Origin: an uncultured Gammaproteobacteria bacterium
GTDB taxonomy: Bacteria > Pseudomonadota > Gammaproteobacteria > UBA6429 > Thiohalophilaceae
Direction: 5' to 3'
NCBI GenBank assembly: GCA_937967995.1
Contig: CALBTB010000009.1
Location: 372,001-436,000, forward strand
Length of the DNA: 64,000 nucleotides
Part shown: positions 17,145 through 27,800 of the stretch, piece after piece
Layout of the letters: every line of letters starts with the position of its first letter
Position numbering within the stretch: position 1 is the stretch's first letter
Notes under the pieces: model-generated
The model's input: the letters and a program-made list of their open reading frames with translations, nothing else
What the model was told of the DNA's origin: nothing
The model's database searches: none
Program-made: the position numbers and the translations under genes

Positions 17145-20100
17145 CTAGCCCTGGCTTTGCAACAATTGCAGCATTTCTTCTTCAGACATAGAGTTTAGCT
17201 CTATATATGCTTCTGCGACCTGATCGACATCAATCGATTGTTGTTTGCCGATTGATTGCAGTCGTTCCGACAGTTTTCGAATTGTCGGATAGTCAAAAAT
17301 ATCTGCTAATGCACTGTTAATCTGGAATATCTCATTAATCCTGGTGACTATCTGTGTTGCCTTTAGAGAATGGCCACCCAGATCAAAAAAGTTGTCATCC
17401 ATGCCGACTTCTTCCAGTGACAGTATCTCAGACCAGATCTGCGATATGACAGTTTCCACATCCGTTTCTGGTGCAACAAATTCTGTATCAAGCCCGGTCC
17501 TGATGTATTCAGGCATCGGTAAAGATCGCCTGTCGACTTTACCGTTAGGTGTAAGCGGTAATGCATCAAGAATGACGTAATCCTGCGGAACCATATATTC
17601 CGGCAGTTTTTCCTTTAGTGCAGACTTGATCTGAGGAATCAGGGTATCTTCCATACCCGTTCTGGTGGGGTCATTAGCGTAATTTGACAATTTACTGAAA
17701 TGTAAATCAACCTGGCTGGATAACGCCGGACTTCCACCGATTAACATGCCTTCATCCAGATCATGAAAAACCGCCTGCATAGTGCCATCGTCTGGTTTCT
17801 CAGAATAAGACAGTTCTACCTTTTTATTTAATCCGGCAGCAATTTTCACCAGTTCCTGCGGCTCGATAGCATTATACTGTTCACTGTCCAGCTGACATTT
17901 CAGCTCAGCAACATTGTTAATCGATTCTCCCTCTTTCAGTAACCTGACAAGCTGCACATCTCTGTAAATTCTGGCGTTTGGAATATTCCTGATACCTACT
18001 ACAGCCTGTTTTTTTATCTGTTCAGCGAGTGTTTTCTGAGCAACTTGTTTCCAGTCCAGCCAGCTTTCTGGTTTTACCTGGGTTGCCTTCTGGTTGAAGT
18101 ATATGACCGCATCAAAATGAAACTGATTGAACTCATTCTTATAGACACCTTTTTTCAGCCTGATAGCTACATGCTTCAATCCGGAAACATGGTCCCGCAA
18201 TGCAGACAGAAATTCCGGCGCAATGGACAGTTCTTTTTCATTCTTTATTTTACGCTTAATTCTTTCACGCAACTGATTAAGCGGCAGGGAATCCGGCGAT
18301 CTGAACAGTTCAACCGACGAGTTGAAAGATTCAAGAAGCGGATAGCTTCTGATATCACCGATAAATATTCTTCCGCCATCACACAATTTTTTCGCTGCAC
18401 CTTCGATTACACGCCTGAGATAATGAATATCAGGGAAATGCTGTATGACGGAATTGATGATAATCAGGTCATAGTGGTTATCAGGTACGCCATCGAAATT
18501 ATCGGCCATTCGCTGCGACAAATTGACATTATCAAGTGGTTGTTTCAGCGAGGACATCTGCCGCTTGATGGCGTTTATACCTTCCTGCGACAAATCAGAA
18601 GCATCATATTGTTCGCAGTGCGGTGCCACTCTGAATAGTACGAGGCCGGTCCCACAGCCAATTTCCAGCACTTTACGTGGTTTAAGCGCCAGGATCCTGT
18701 TGACTGTTTCATCCATCATTTCCCTCAACTGTGCTTCAGGGAATGGTAATCCGGTGTAACTGCTGTTCCAGCCAACGAAATTCTGGGTTGGGTCATCAAC
18801 AGGTGAAGGTTTTTGATACGTTTCGTCGTAGATTGACTCCCATTGATTTACCTGGTCTTTTGTTAGCGTTCCTTTTTCCTGGCTTTCCTGATCTGACTGG
18901 TTTGCCACAAGGTAGGCCACCAGTCTGCGATCACCCGGCTGATCTTCGCGCATGACAACAACGCAGTCCTCAACACTATCATTATTGCGAATGACTGATG
19001 AAATCTCGCCAAGTTCGATACGATGGCCACGAACTTTAACCTGAAAATCAATGCGACCCAGTAGCTCGAGTAACCCATCTTCCCGCCATTTAACCAGATC
19101 ACCGGTTTTATAGAATCTTTCGCCCTTCTGTTCTGCAAATGGATTTACAATGAATTTCTGCGATGTAAGCTCTGGCTGCTCGAAATATCCTCGGGCCAGA
19201 CCGATACCGCCCAGGTGCAATTCACCCGGCACACCAACCGGTACTGGCTGTAAATTCTGGTCAAGGACATAGGCTTTCTGATTTTTCATGGGTTTGCCAT
19301 ACGGAATACTCTTCCAGTGTGGCTGCACCTCGTCAACAACGGTAATCGTTGAATGAATAGACAATTCTGTTGCACCGCCAAGCACCACAACCATGCCGCC
19401 ATTGGTCTGTGTCCGAAATCTTTCTGGTAGGGTCAACGGACACCAGTCGCCGCCCAGAATACAGGCTGTGATGGTTTCAGGTTTGTATTCGGGATGTGAT
19501 TCCGCGTAATCCAGTAACATTTCCAGTAGTTGTGGTGCTGAATTCCATAAAGTTACGCCATGTTGTTTAACCAGCCTTGCCCAATGCGCCGGATCCTTGG
19601 CTTTGTGTGGATCAGGCATAACGATCGCACCTCCGGCCGAAAGTGTGCCCAATGTTTCGTAAACGCACATGTCAAAACTCAGGGAGGATATCGCCATAAT
19701 CCTTGCCTGCTCATTGACATGACACACCTGATTTAAGTCAAAAATATTGTTTACGACACCGCGATGCTGCAGCACGATCCCTTTTGGTCGACCGGTAGAT
19801 CCTGATGTATAAATGATATATGCCAGATTGTCGGGAGTAATTTCAATGTCAGGTCTTGCATCCGAACAGCTGTCTATTTTATCCCAGTCACTATCAAGGC
19901 AAATGACACTGGCTTCTAGCTCCGGTAATGTTTCAAGCAGACTTTGCTGGGTAAGCAGGACCGGCACATGTGTATCTTTGAGCATAAATGCCAGACGATC
20001 CCGAGGATAACTGGGATCGATCGGAACATAGGCGGCACCTGCCTTAAGAATACCCAGAATACCGACGATCATTTCAATTGAGCGATTGGTGGAAATACCT

Positions 20101-21002
20101 ACCATGCTCTCAAGACCGACACCGTTCTGGATCAGATAATTTGCAAGCTTATTGGCTTTTGCATCGAGTTCCTTGTAAGAAACCGCTTCTGACCCGAAGT
20201 AAATGGCATGCGAATCCGGCTTAGTGTCTGCATGTCTTTCAAATAAAGTATGCAGGCAGGCATCATCAGGATAATCAGATTTAGTATCATTCCAGGCATA
20301 TACAACCTGCTGCAGCTCGTCTTCTGTCAGAAGATTGATATGCGCGATATCATTTTCGTTTTCTGCGATTCCTTCCAGTAACATACCAAGATGACCTGGA
20401 ATTCGTTCTGCCTGTGCAGGGTTTATCCGCTGTTTGTCATAACGAATTGTGATACTTAACTCGTTATTCAATAATTCAGGCCTGACGACAAGTGGACACC
20501 CGACGGATGTTATAAAATTCTGCGCCAGTCCATCATCAGATAAATCCATTAAACTATAGAACAGTGGTAATTCATCATCGAACTCACTATATGAACGTAC
20601 CACCTCATACGGTGTATCATAATAATCCCGTGCACTTTTTTGCTTGTGCTGCAACTCTGCAAGCCAATCTATGGGAAGACTTGAGGCAGTAATCTCACAA
20701 CGCAACGGGACAGCATTGATTTTTCCCTGTTGCGGTGTATATCCAAATACAAGCTCATCACCGGCACCGTAGCGATATAACAATAACGCCCATACACCCT
20801 GAAATACGGTTTCCAGTTCGACTCCTGCATTAGTCAAACTGCTTTGCAGGCGTTGCCAGAGTTTCGAATCAAGTACTGATTTAAATTCGGAAAAAGTTGC
20901 AGATACAGTTTTACCACCTTTGTCGATCGTTAACGGCGAAGGTACGGTAAAACCACGTAATGTGGATTCCCAATAACGGGATTGATCGTTCGATTGATTC
21001 AT
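17145..21002 (-). CDS. NRPS2: partial C, A domain interrupted by a methyltransferase, T
   Basis: A 1285-residue protein. Residues 1-230 correspond only to the C-terminal lobe of a condensation domain (YWESTLRG to LLYRYGAGDELVFG); the HHxxxDG lobe is absent, and an in-frame TAA lies just upstream of the start. The adenylation domain follows, with YTSGSTGRPKG, GGATE in place of GPTE, and GGDWCPLTLP. These forms resemble the cysteine/glutamine-type A domains of pyochelin, yersiniabactin and indigoidine synthetases. A SAM methyltransferase (LEIGCGTGLVLFRVAPHC) is inserted after RLVAYLV, between A8 and A9. Then come A10 (PNGKVD) and a carrier (DNFFDLGGHS). Specificity residues by eye: D-M-Y-N-I-G-L-I-H-K, no firm substrate. 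There is no release domain. Confidence 0.9.
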   Translation of the reverse strand: MNQSNDQSRYWESTLRGFTVPSPLTIDKGGKTVSATFSEFKSVLDSKLWQRLQSSLTNAGVELETVFQGVWALLLYRYGAGDELVFGYTPQQGKINAVPLRCEITASSLPIDWLAELQHKQKSARDYYDTPYEVVRSYSEFDDELPLFYSLMDLSDDGLAQNFITSVGCPLVVRPELLNNELSITIRYDKQRINPAQAERIPGHLGMLLEGIAENENDIAHINLLTEDELQQVVYAWNDTKSDYPDDACLHTLFERHADTKPDSHAIYFGSEAVSYKELDAKANKLANYLIQNGVGLESMVGISTNRSIEMIVGILGILKAGAAYVPIDPSYPRDRLAFMLKDTHVPVLLTQQSLLETLPELEASVICLDSDWDKIDSCSDARPDIEITPDNLAYIIYTSGSTGRPKGIVLQHRGVVNNIFDLNQVCHVNEQARIMAISSLSFDMCVYETLGTLSAGGAIVMPDPHKAKDPAHWARLVKQHGVTLWNSAPQLLEMLLDYAESHPEYKPETITACILGGDWCPLTLPERFRTQTNGGMVVVLGGATELSIHSTITVVDEVQPHWKSIPYGKPMKNQKAYVLDQNLQPVPVGVPGELHLGGIGLARGYFEQPELTSQKFIVNPFAEQKGERFYKTGDLVKWREDGLLELLGRIDFQVKVRGHRIELGEISSVIRNNDSVEDCVVVMREDQPGDRRLVAYLVANQSDQESQEKGTLTKDQVNQWESIYDETYQKPSPVDDPTQNFVGWNSSYTGLPFPEAQLREMMDETVNRILALKPRKVLEIGCGTGLVLFRVAPHCEQYDASDLSQEGINAIKRQMSSLKQPLDNVNLSQRMADNFDGVPDNHYDLIIINSVIQHFPDIHYLRRVIEGAAKKLCDGGRIFIGDIRSYPLLESFNSSVELFRSPDSLPLNQLRERIKRKIKNEKELSIAPEFLSALRDHVSGLKHVAIRLKKGVYKNEFNQFHFDAVIYFNQKATQVKPESWLDWKQVAQKTLAEQIKKQAVVGIRNIPNARIYRDVQLVRLLKEGESINNVAELKCQLDSEQYNAIEPQELVKIAAGLNKKVELSYSEKPDDGTMQAVFHDLDEGMLIGGSPALSSQVDLHFSKLSNYANDPTRTGMEDTLIPQIKSALKEKLPEYMVPQDYVILDALPLTPNGKVDRRSLPMPEYIRTGLDTEFVAPETDVETVISQIWSEILSLEEVGMDDNFFDLGGHSLKATQIVTRINEIFQINSALADIFDYPTIRKLSERLQSIGKQQSIDVDQVAEAYIELNSMSEEEMLQLLQSQG

Positions 21003-21229
21003 ATGATGTATTTTTGTTTAATGATTTTTACTGGAACCAGTCACTGCGACATGATCTGGCCTCCCCCGAGGTTCAGGTATGAATCATGGCCTGAATTGAC
21101 TTACATTTTAATGCAAAATCATCAACTTGGGTGACCCATCTGCGAATATTGTGACAAATGGTAACTCTGGGTATCTAATTGATTTTTATGGTATTTTTCT
21201 ATTTTGCCCGGCAATACCGGAGAAATGCG
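21003..21229. promoter_or_regulatory. Divergent intergenic region between NRPS2 operon and RBBP9-like gene
   Basis: This 227-bp gap must hold the promoters for the second NRPS transcription unit and for the plus-strand hydrolase. It contains a 15-base sequence (21115-21129) identical to one upstream of the PDC-sensor gene at 6823-6837. I see no clear sigma-70 promoter and no long inverted repeat. Confidence 0.45.
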
Positions 21230-21775
21230 ATGATTTTAATCTTACATGGCTGGAAAGGCAGTGATCCCGGCCACTGGCAACACCATCTGTTGGCGCAATT
21301 ACAGGTGCATGGCGTCTCGGCCAGCTTGCCGGATTTACCCCGCAAGGATGCACCAGATCTGGCCCAATGGCTGGCGGAACTCGACAGGATACTGCGGAAT
21401 AATTCTGTTACTGGCGTTGTGTGTCACTCATTGGCCAATTTATTGTGGCTACATTACTGCCACCAATACCAACCGACCAGCATCCCACAACTATTACTGG
21501 TTGCACCCTGCAGCTGGAATAAAACGATCACAGAGGCCAAAACATTTTTTCAAATACCCGCGGATGCACCGAAGTGTGTCGCCGCATCAGCGCAACGAGT
21601 ACAACTTGTAATGAGTAAAAATGATCCGTATTGCCCATTAGATGATGCAAGACACATTGAGCAATCACTGGCCGTACCGACCATGTGGATACATAACGCC
21701 GGGCATATTAATACCGATGCAGGCTACGGTAACTGGGAATATCCGCTCAAATGGTTACTTGATGGAATACACTAG
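21230..21775 (+). CDS. RBBP9/YdeN-type alpha/beta serine hydrolase
   Basis: A 181-residue protein starting at ATG 21230, with GGAGA six bases upstream. Typical family elements are LHGWKGSDPGHWQHHL at the start, the nucleophile region VVCHSLANLLW (Ser in CHSLA), the acid in KNDPYCP and the His in NAGHINTDAGYGNWE. The family includes small serine hydrolases of mostly unknown substrate. It is the only plus-strand gene inside the NRPS region, and its stop shares CTAG (21772-21775) with the convergent GMC oxidoreductase. It may be a chance resident or may act on the NRPS product. Confidence 0.85.
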   Translation: MILILHGWKGSDPGHWQHHLLAQLQVHGVSASLPDLPRKDAPDLAQWLAELDRILRNNSVTGVVCHSLANLLWLHYCHQYQPTSIPQLLLVAPCSWNKTITEAKTFFQIPADAPKCVAASAQRVQLVMSKNDPYCPLDDARHIEQSLAVPTMWIHNAGHINTDAGYGNWEYPLKWLLDGIH

Positions 21776-23289
21776 ACTTTTTCGGCATTGAGCCGCGCGG
21801 CAAGATGCGGGGCAACCCGCAATGCCTGCGCCATCACCGTTAACGATGTATTAACAGATCCGGCTGTCGGTAAAAATGCGCTATCCACGACATACAGGTT
21901 GTCAATGTCGTGAGTCTGGCACCAGGTGTTCAATACTGACTTGCCTGGATCATTACCAAAACGCAGTGTACCGACTGGATGCCAGGGAATGCCGCCAATG
22001 GGATGGCGCGAACAATAGGAACCTACATATCCCGCTCGCCAGAATGCGCGCATAAATGCCATCCTGAGTTTACGAAACGCTTTTACATTATTGTACTGAT
22101 ATTTGACACTGATATGCCCGTCTGGTGTGAGCTCTGTACGATTATTATATTCCGGTAAAACTTCGCTCATGATAAACGTGATAATGCTACGTTCAGCAAT
22201 AAATTTAACAATCGATCGAAAACGTTCTTCGACTTCCAGCCAGACAGGTAAGCGCCCTCCGGCCTGAAGCAAACCCATCGGATAGGGGAAATGGCGACTG
22301 CCATTGTAGTAATCATTGATAGCAAATGTCTTTTGATGAATTTCGGGAATTTTTCTGAATGTTGGTAATATAAAAATCCCTGTGTTGTGACCCGAAAGAT
22401 AACGACCAACCAGGCCGGATGAATTCGCCAGCCCTGCAGGATGTTGTTTATTGGCAGAACGTAGCAATAATGCCGGTGATTCCAGTACGCCACCCGCCAG
22501 TACAATTACCGGTGCCGATAAAGACAATGTATTCCCGTTATGTTCAATATCGACACTGGTAATGGTTTTTCCGTCATTACTCGTGTTAAGTCGCTTGCAT
22601 TCTGCGTTGCTCAACAAATGGACACGGCCGGTTCTGAAGGCTGGTTGCAAACAGGCTTCCTCTGTGTCCAGTTTGCCGCCTAGCTCACAGGCATAACCGT
22701 CACAGGTGCCGCAAAATTCACATTTACCGTTATCTGCATAATCAATTGCCTTCGGAATATAACTGACATTCAATCCCTGTGATTTGAGCTTTTTAATAAA
22801 AGGCAGCAGGTAATTTTCATGTTCAATTGGCGGGTACTGATAGGGTTGTGAATGCGCGGGCTCTGTTGGATCTTCATTCGTAGAACCATGAACTTTGTAA
22901 AGATGTTCTGCCTGTGTGTAATATGGTTCCAGATCATCATAAGATATGGGCCAGGCCGGGGATACGCCGGACGAATGATACGTTTCCTTAAAATCATCGC
23001 GTCGCAGCCTGTATAACGCCGCACCATATAGTTTGGTCTGACCACCAACATAGGCATGTGTATACGTATCATGTAGCCGTCCATCGACTTCCATCTTTAT
23101 TGGTGTACGATATTTTGCGCCGGAGATACCTTCAAGGCTACGGTTGTCCGGTTCTTTTGGTAAAAAGCCGCCCTTCTCGATAACCAGTATGGAAAGATTA
23201 TACTGGCTGAGTGCATAAGCCAATGTGCCGCCACCTGCACCACTTCCAATAATGATGACATCGTATTGTTGCTTCGGATCAAACTGCAT
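21772..23289 (-). CDS. GMC-family FAD-dependent oxidoreductase
   Basis: A 505-residue flavoenzyme with an N-terminal dinucleotide-binding motif (IIGSGAGGGTLAYAL), the FAD contact ending in VVDSAFLPTAGSVNTSLTVMAQ, and an active-site histidine region around HPVGTLRFG. A cysteine-rich segment, CEFCGTCDGYACE, lies near residue 195; some GMC proteins carry such a cluster. It oxidises an alcohol or similar group on an unknown substrate. It overlaps the preceding hydrolase gene by 11 bases, so it is translated in one operon with NRPS1 and the two hydrolases. Confidence 0.88.
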   Translation of the reverse strand: MQFDPKQQYDVIIIGSGAGGGTLAYALSQYNLSILVIEKGGFLPKEPDNRSLEGISGAKYRTPIKMEVDGRLHDTYTHAYVGGQTKLYGAALYRLRRDDFKETYHSSGVSPAWPISYDDLEPYYTQAEHLYKVHGSTNEDPTEPAHSQPYQYPPIEHENYLLPFIKKLKSQGLNVSYIPKAIDYADNGKCEFCGTCDGYACELGGKLDTEEACLQPAFRTGRVHLLSNAECKRLNTSNDGKTITSVDIEHNGNTLSLSAPVIVLAGGVLESPALLLRSANKQHPAGLANSSGLVGRYLSGHNTGIFILPTFRKIPEIHQKTFAINDYYNGSRHFPYPMGLLQAGGRLPVWLEVEERFRSIVKFIAERSIITFIMSEVLPEYNNRTELTPDGHISVKYQYNNVKAFRKLRMAFMRAFWRAGYVGSYCSRHPIGGIPWHPVGTLRFGNDPGKSVLNTWCQTHDIDNLYVVDSAFLPTAGSVNTSLTVMAQALRVAPHLAARLNAEKV

Positions 23290-24106
23290 GTTTAGTGATC
23301 CAGTTTGAAATATCGCGCCGCATTATTTGACGGTGTTTTTCAAGGATAAACGTGTGATCCGCTTCCGGATAGTAAATTAACTCAAGTGATGGGGTTTTCC
23401 TGAGGCCGTACATGTCATAAAACTGCGACTCGTAATTGTATAACGCCTGCAAACCGCCAGTATAAATAAACAGCATCTTTTTATTCCTGAGCATGGTTTT
23501 AAGTTCCGATGCTGTTTTACCTTTATCCGGCAAATCCCGAAAATTTGGATTAATGTCAAACTCTTCGGCAGGAGAACCAGTTTTTCCGCCAGAAAATAAT
23601 CCGGCAAGTATTCTGAATGGCGCTCGAATCCAGGAAGATGGTGTACGTAGTTTTTCTGATATTTTTTTAAGATGGTACCTGGCAGTTTTATAGGCATAGC
23701 CGTCAACCATCACGCCTGCCACGATTTGGTTGTTTGCCAGCATGGCGCGATGAACATCGTCCGCACCGGAACAAAACCCTATCGCAATGAATTTCGTATA
23801 CCCAAACTGTTGTTGCAGGAAATCAGTTGCCATATTAATTTCTGATACAGAACGTTGCTCGAAAGAATCAGTGCTTTTTTTACCATCACTGTCGCCGATT
23901 CCGGAATAATCAAACCTGAAAGCCGCCATGCCGGTCGAGGCAATATGCCTCGCCAGTTGTACATGTGTTCTAAATGGTCCGGCTTTGTGCACCATCCCGG
24001 CGTTGAGAATTAAAACACAATAATCCGGTTTCGCATGATCTGCTTGCGGTTCTGTAAATATTCCGACGAGGCTGGCATCATTCCCTAGTGTTACTATCCT
24101 TTCCAT
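23279..24106 (-). CDS. Alpha/beta hydrolase with Cys nucleophile, exosortase-associated hydrolase 1-like
   Basis: A 275-residue alpha/beta hydrolase fold protein. The oxyanion strand reads VLILNAGMVHKAGPFR, a FRFDYSGIGDSDG motif follows, and the nucleophile elbow is GFCSG with Cys112 in the central position, as in dienelactone hydrolases. A late histidine (EADHTF) fits the triad. It resembles the proteins called hydrolase 1 in exosortase A systems, but no exosortase gene is in the window. Its place directly after NRPS1 and hydrolase 2 suggests a part in chain release or product trimming; that is inference. Confidence 0.8.
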   Translation of the reverse strand: MERIVTLGNDASLVGIFTEPQADHAKPDYCVLILNAGMVHKAGPFRTHVQLARHIASTGMAAFRFDYSGIGDSDGKKSTDSFEQRSVSEINMATDFLQQQFGYTKFIAIGFCSGADDVHRAMLANNQIVAGVMVDGYAYKTARYHLKKISEKLRTPSSWIRAPFRILAGLFSGGKTGSPAEEFDINPNFRDLPDKGKTASELKTMLRNKKMLFIYTGGLQALYNYESQFYDMYGLRKTPSLELIYYPEADHTFILEKHRQIMRRDISNWITKHAV

Positions 24107-24108
24107 GC

Positions 24109-24894
24109 CTATCCCTGAAGTATGACTTCTTTTACCTGATTAATTAACCTGAATGGCAAGTATGCGATCTCCAGATTTTGCAACTCGCTCCATGATGCCG
24201 GCATATCACCATTGATTGTTTCCAGTTTGTTGATGCCATTCAGTATTGAATGCCTCATTAACTGATCACTGCCACTATCGGCTGAATCAACCAAATAATA
24301 CTGCCGTGCAGTGAGTGTCATATTTTCCGGGCAGGTATTACGGATTGCATCTATGAGATTATTGCTGTACATGTACCCGAGCAGCTCCACATGCCCATCA
24401 TTCTTATCATGTGTTTGCTGAGTTGAAAACCTGTCGTTATCATGCAACATATCGGTGTGTAGTTTTTCAATTTCTTCAACATATTGCCTGCCATCGAAAA
24501 CCGGGTCCCACATAAAAAACCGCTTCACGGATATATCCACACTTGCTGCAAGCGCGGCACCGAATCTTACAGCTAAAATATCAATTTCCGTAATGCCAGA
24601 GTTGTCGATAAGTTCTGTTGCCGCTTCACGAATATTGTTTTGCCAGACAGTAATATCGGCATCCTGCATGTCACCCGATGAGTCGCCGGTACCGAAGTAA
24701 TCAAAACGAAATACATGACACGAGCCGGCTGAAAGCTGATCGGCAAGAAATTTCATTGCCCTGTGTGTGCGGATATAGTCCTGCCCAACCGGCGGGCAGA
24801 GTAAAATGGCTTTTTCATTCGCCCCCATCTGAGCAGGAGAATGATACACACCATACAGCGGTGTTTCGCTTGAAGAAAAATAATATGGATTCAT
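24109..24894 (-). CDS. Alpha/beta hydrolase-fold protein lacking a Ser/Cys nucleophile
   Basis: A 261-residue protein with the same layout as its neighbour: LLCPPVGQDYIRTHRAMKFLADQL, then FRFDYFGTGDSSGD. The nucleophile elbow reads AVRFG, so the central position is Arg110 instead of Ser or Cys. It resembles hydrolase 2 of exosortase A systems, where an arginine-type elbow also occurs as far as I recall. It may be a non-catalytic partner of the downstream hydrolase. Its ATG overlaps the NRPS1 stop codon (ATGA), which implies translational coupling. Confidence 0.75.
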   Translation of the reverse strand: MNPYYFSSSETPLYGVYHSPAQMGANEKAILLCPPVGQDYIRTHRAMKFLADQLSAGSCHVFRFDYFGTGDSSGDMQDADITVWQNNIREAATELIDNSGITEIDILAVRFGAALAASVDISVKRFFMWDPVFDGRQYVEEIEKLHTDMLHDNDRFSTQQTHDKNDGHVELLGYMYSNNLIDAIRNTCPENMTLTARQYYLVDSADSGSDQLMRHSILNGINKLETINGDMPASWSELQNLEIAYLPFRLINQVKEVILQG

Positions 24895-27800
24895 AAATTG
24901 CGACTGCCGGGTTTCATGAATACCTGTTTAAGTCTGTTCATGAGCCCTTTTTGTTCCATGTCCTGTGCCTGATCGGGATTTTCATTATGCACCTCACATA
25001 AGTGCGCGATCGTCTGTAAGTCCTCCATGGCAATGGTACGCAAATCGAGCTGATAGCCCGTTTCATCGCGGATTCGAATAATTGTCTGCATTGACAGTAG
25101 CGAGTGACCGCCGAGTTCAAAAAAATTATCATGCCGCCCGACGTTCTGTATTCCGATAAGCTCCTGCCAGATAGCCGCGATTTTCTTTTCCATCGCAGTT
25201 TCGGGTGGCTCGCTGTTACTCAGGCTAACATTTGAAAACGGTGAAGGCAGTTTTTTTCTGTCGACCTTACCGTTTGGTGTCAGGGGGATCTTTTTAATCT
25301 CCATGAAGTTCTGGGGAATCATGTAGGCAGGCAGGACTTTTTTGAGATGATTCCTGATCACCGTTACCGTCAGGCTTGTGCCATCCTGTAGCTGGTAATA
25401 ACCGACCAGACGCACATCTTCTGCCGAAATACGAAAGGCCGAGACCACAGCCAGCCTGATTTCATCAATCTCCATGAGACGGGATTCGATTTCACCCAGC
25501 TCAATGCGATAACCGCGAATTTTCACCTGGTTATCCAGTCTGTTTAAATACTCTATAGACCCATCGGTACGATAACGGACCAAATCACCCGTGCGATACA
25601 TTATGGCGTGTGAATCGGAGAAAGGATTGTCAATAAAACGTTCTTTGGTGAGCGTGTCACGATCCAGGTAACCTTTGGTCACACCCGCGCCGGCAATATA
25701 TAACTCGCCGGGCACACCGACAGGCAGTGGCCTGTGAAGCGGGTCCAGCACATAAAGGCTTGTGTTAGCAATGGGTTTGCCAATGAGAATATCTTTGTCT
25801 GCGGATATTTTTTCCGTTAAAGACCAGACAGTCGTCTCCGTCGGGCCATACATGTTCCATAATTCACCAATGTTAGATAGCAAGGCGTCCGCCAGTTCCT
25901 TACTTAATGCTTCACCGCCACACAGGACTTTCAGATCACGCTTGCCCGGCCATTGACTGGACAGCAACAAACGCCATGTGGCCGGTGTCGCCTGCATAAT
26001 GGTGATATTCGATGCTTCAATACGTTGTGACAGTTTAATACCGTCTGTCAGGGTTTCCCGACTGGCAATATCGACTGTCGCACCAAAACACAGTGGCAGA
26101 AACAGTTCCAGTACTGAAATATCAAATGACAGTGTTGTAACTGCAAGCAACGTGTCAGATTCAGAAATACCGGGGGTCTGCGCCATTGCCTGAATGAAAT
26201 TAGCGACTGACCTGTGCGGTACTACCACACCTTTGGGTTTGCCTGTCGAACCCGATGTATAAATGACATATGCAATATCATCACCACCAATAGCGCGATC
26301 GTTTGGCTCGTACGATGCTTCATTATTCTGTGCAGGGTTTTCGGAAAGATTAATTAACGAAAATGATTTGCCCTGGACAAGATTAGCGCTTTCATCATCC
26401 GTCACCACGGTCGTAACGTTGGCATCATCCAGTATGTAGTGAATGCGTTCCGCCGGGTAATCCGGATCAAGAGGCAAATAGGCACAGCCGGCTTTCAGAA
26501 TACCAAGCAGCGCAACCATCATGGATGATGAACGTGCCAGGCATACCCCGACCAGACTCCCCTTTTCCACTCCCGTTTCCGAGAGGTAGTTTGCGAAACG
26601 ATCCGATTCGGCAGACAGGGTTTGATAACTGATTTTTTCGTCATTAAAGATAACAGCGGTTTTTTCCGGTTGCCGCTTTGCCTGTGCTTCAAATAATGCA
26701 ACAAACGTATTTTGTTCGTCGAAAGATTGCCGGGTTTCATTCCAGCCAACAATCTGCGTATTCATTTCCGTTTCTGTCAGTAATGTGACATCTGACAGAA
26801 TTTGATCCGGATTTTCTGCAAATGATGCCAATATTGTCTGCAGGTGCGTAATGAGTTGTTTTGCCGCATGGTGATCATACAAGGCCAGATCGTAATACAG
26901 CCTGAACAGCAATTGTTTTGATGGACAGACGCCAAGCACCAGCGGGAAATTGGTTAACTCAAAACTGTCCTCATCAGTAATGGCAACATCGGCAAAACCC
27001 TGCTCTTCTTCGTCTGATGCGTACTCAAACACCACCAGGTTCTCAAACAGGTTCTGTGTGCGCGGCACTTCACTCCAGCCATGAATATCGACCAATGGTG
27101 AATATTCATAATCGCGAATATCAAGTTGTTGTTGATGTATATCTTTTATATAAGATGCAACCGGCGAACTCTCAGTAATTTGCGTCCTGACCGGCACCGT
27201 ATTGATGAACAGGCCCAACATTTCCTGCGAACCCGGCAAATCCACCGGCCGCCCGGATACAACCGTACCGAACACGACATCATTTGAACTGGTGTAGCGC
27301 GCCAGTAATATCGACCAGCCCGCCTGAATGATGCTGTTTACCGTGATGTTGAGTTTACGTGAAAGCGCATATAAATTATCTGATAACTCCGGCGAGAGTA
27401 ATTCTTCTATTTTTGTAAAACGTTCGTTCTCATTGGAACTTGTTACCGGTTGGGGATTGTATATATCCAGCTGCGTGGCGGCCTGTAATCCCGATAACTG
27501 CTGAGTCCAGAATTCCCTGGCTTTTTCCTTATCCTGCGCCTGCAACCAACTAATGTAGCGCTTATAAGGCTGTGATTTTTCTATTTGAACTGTTTCACCG
27601 TTCAGAATTTTTTCATAATCCGAATAGACTTCCTTATACAGCATGGCGCTGGACCAGCCGTCCAGTATCAGGTGGTGAAAACTCAGTAAAAATCCGTAAT
27701 GCTGATCGGAAAATTTCACCACACTAAAGCGCATTAATGGCGCCGTCGTCAGCTCGAATCCTTTTTGCCTGTCAGCTTCAATGAGGTTATTGAATTCGGC

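Noticed and set aside
21003..21178. Missing first half of the NRPS2 condensation domain in upstream DNA
   Set aside because: An in-frame TAA lies about 18 bases before the ATG and the remaining gap is too short for a 200-residue lobe.
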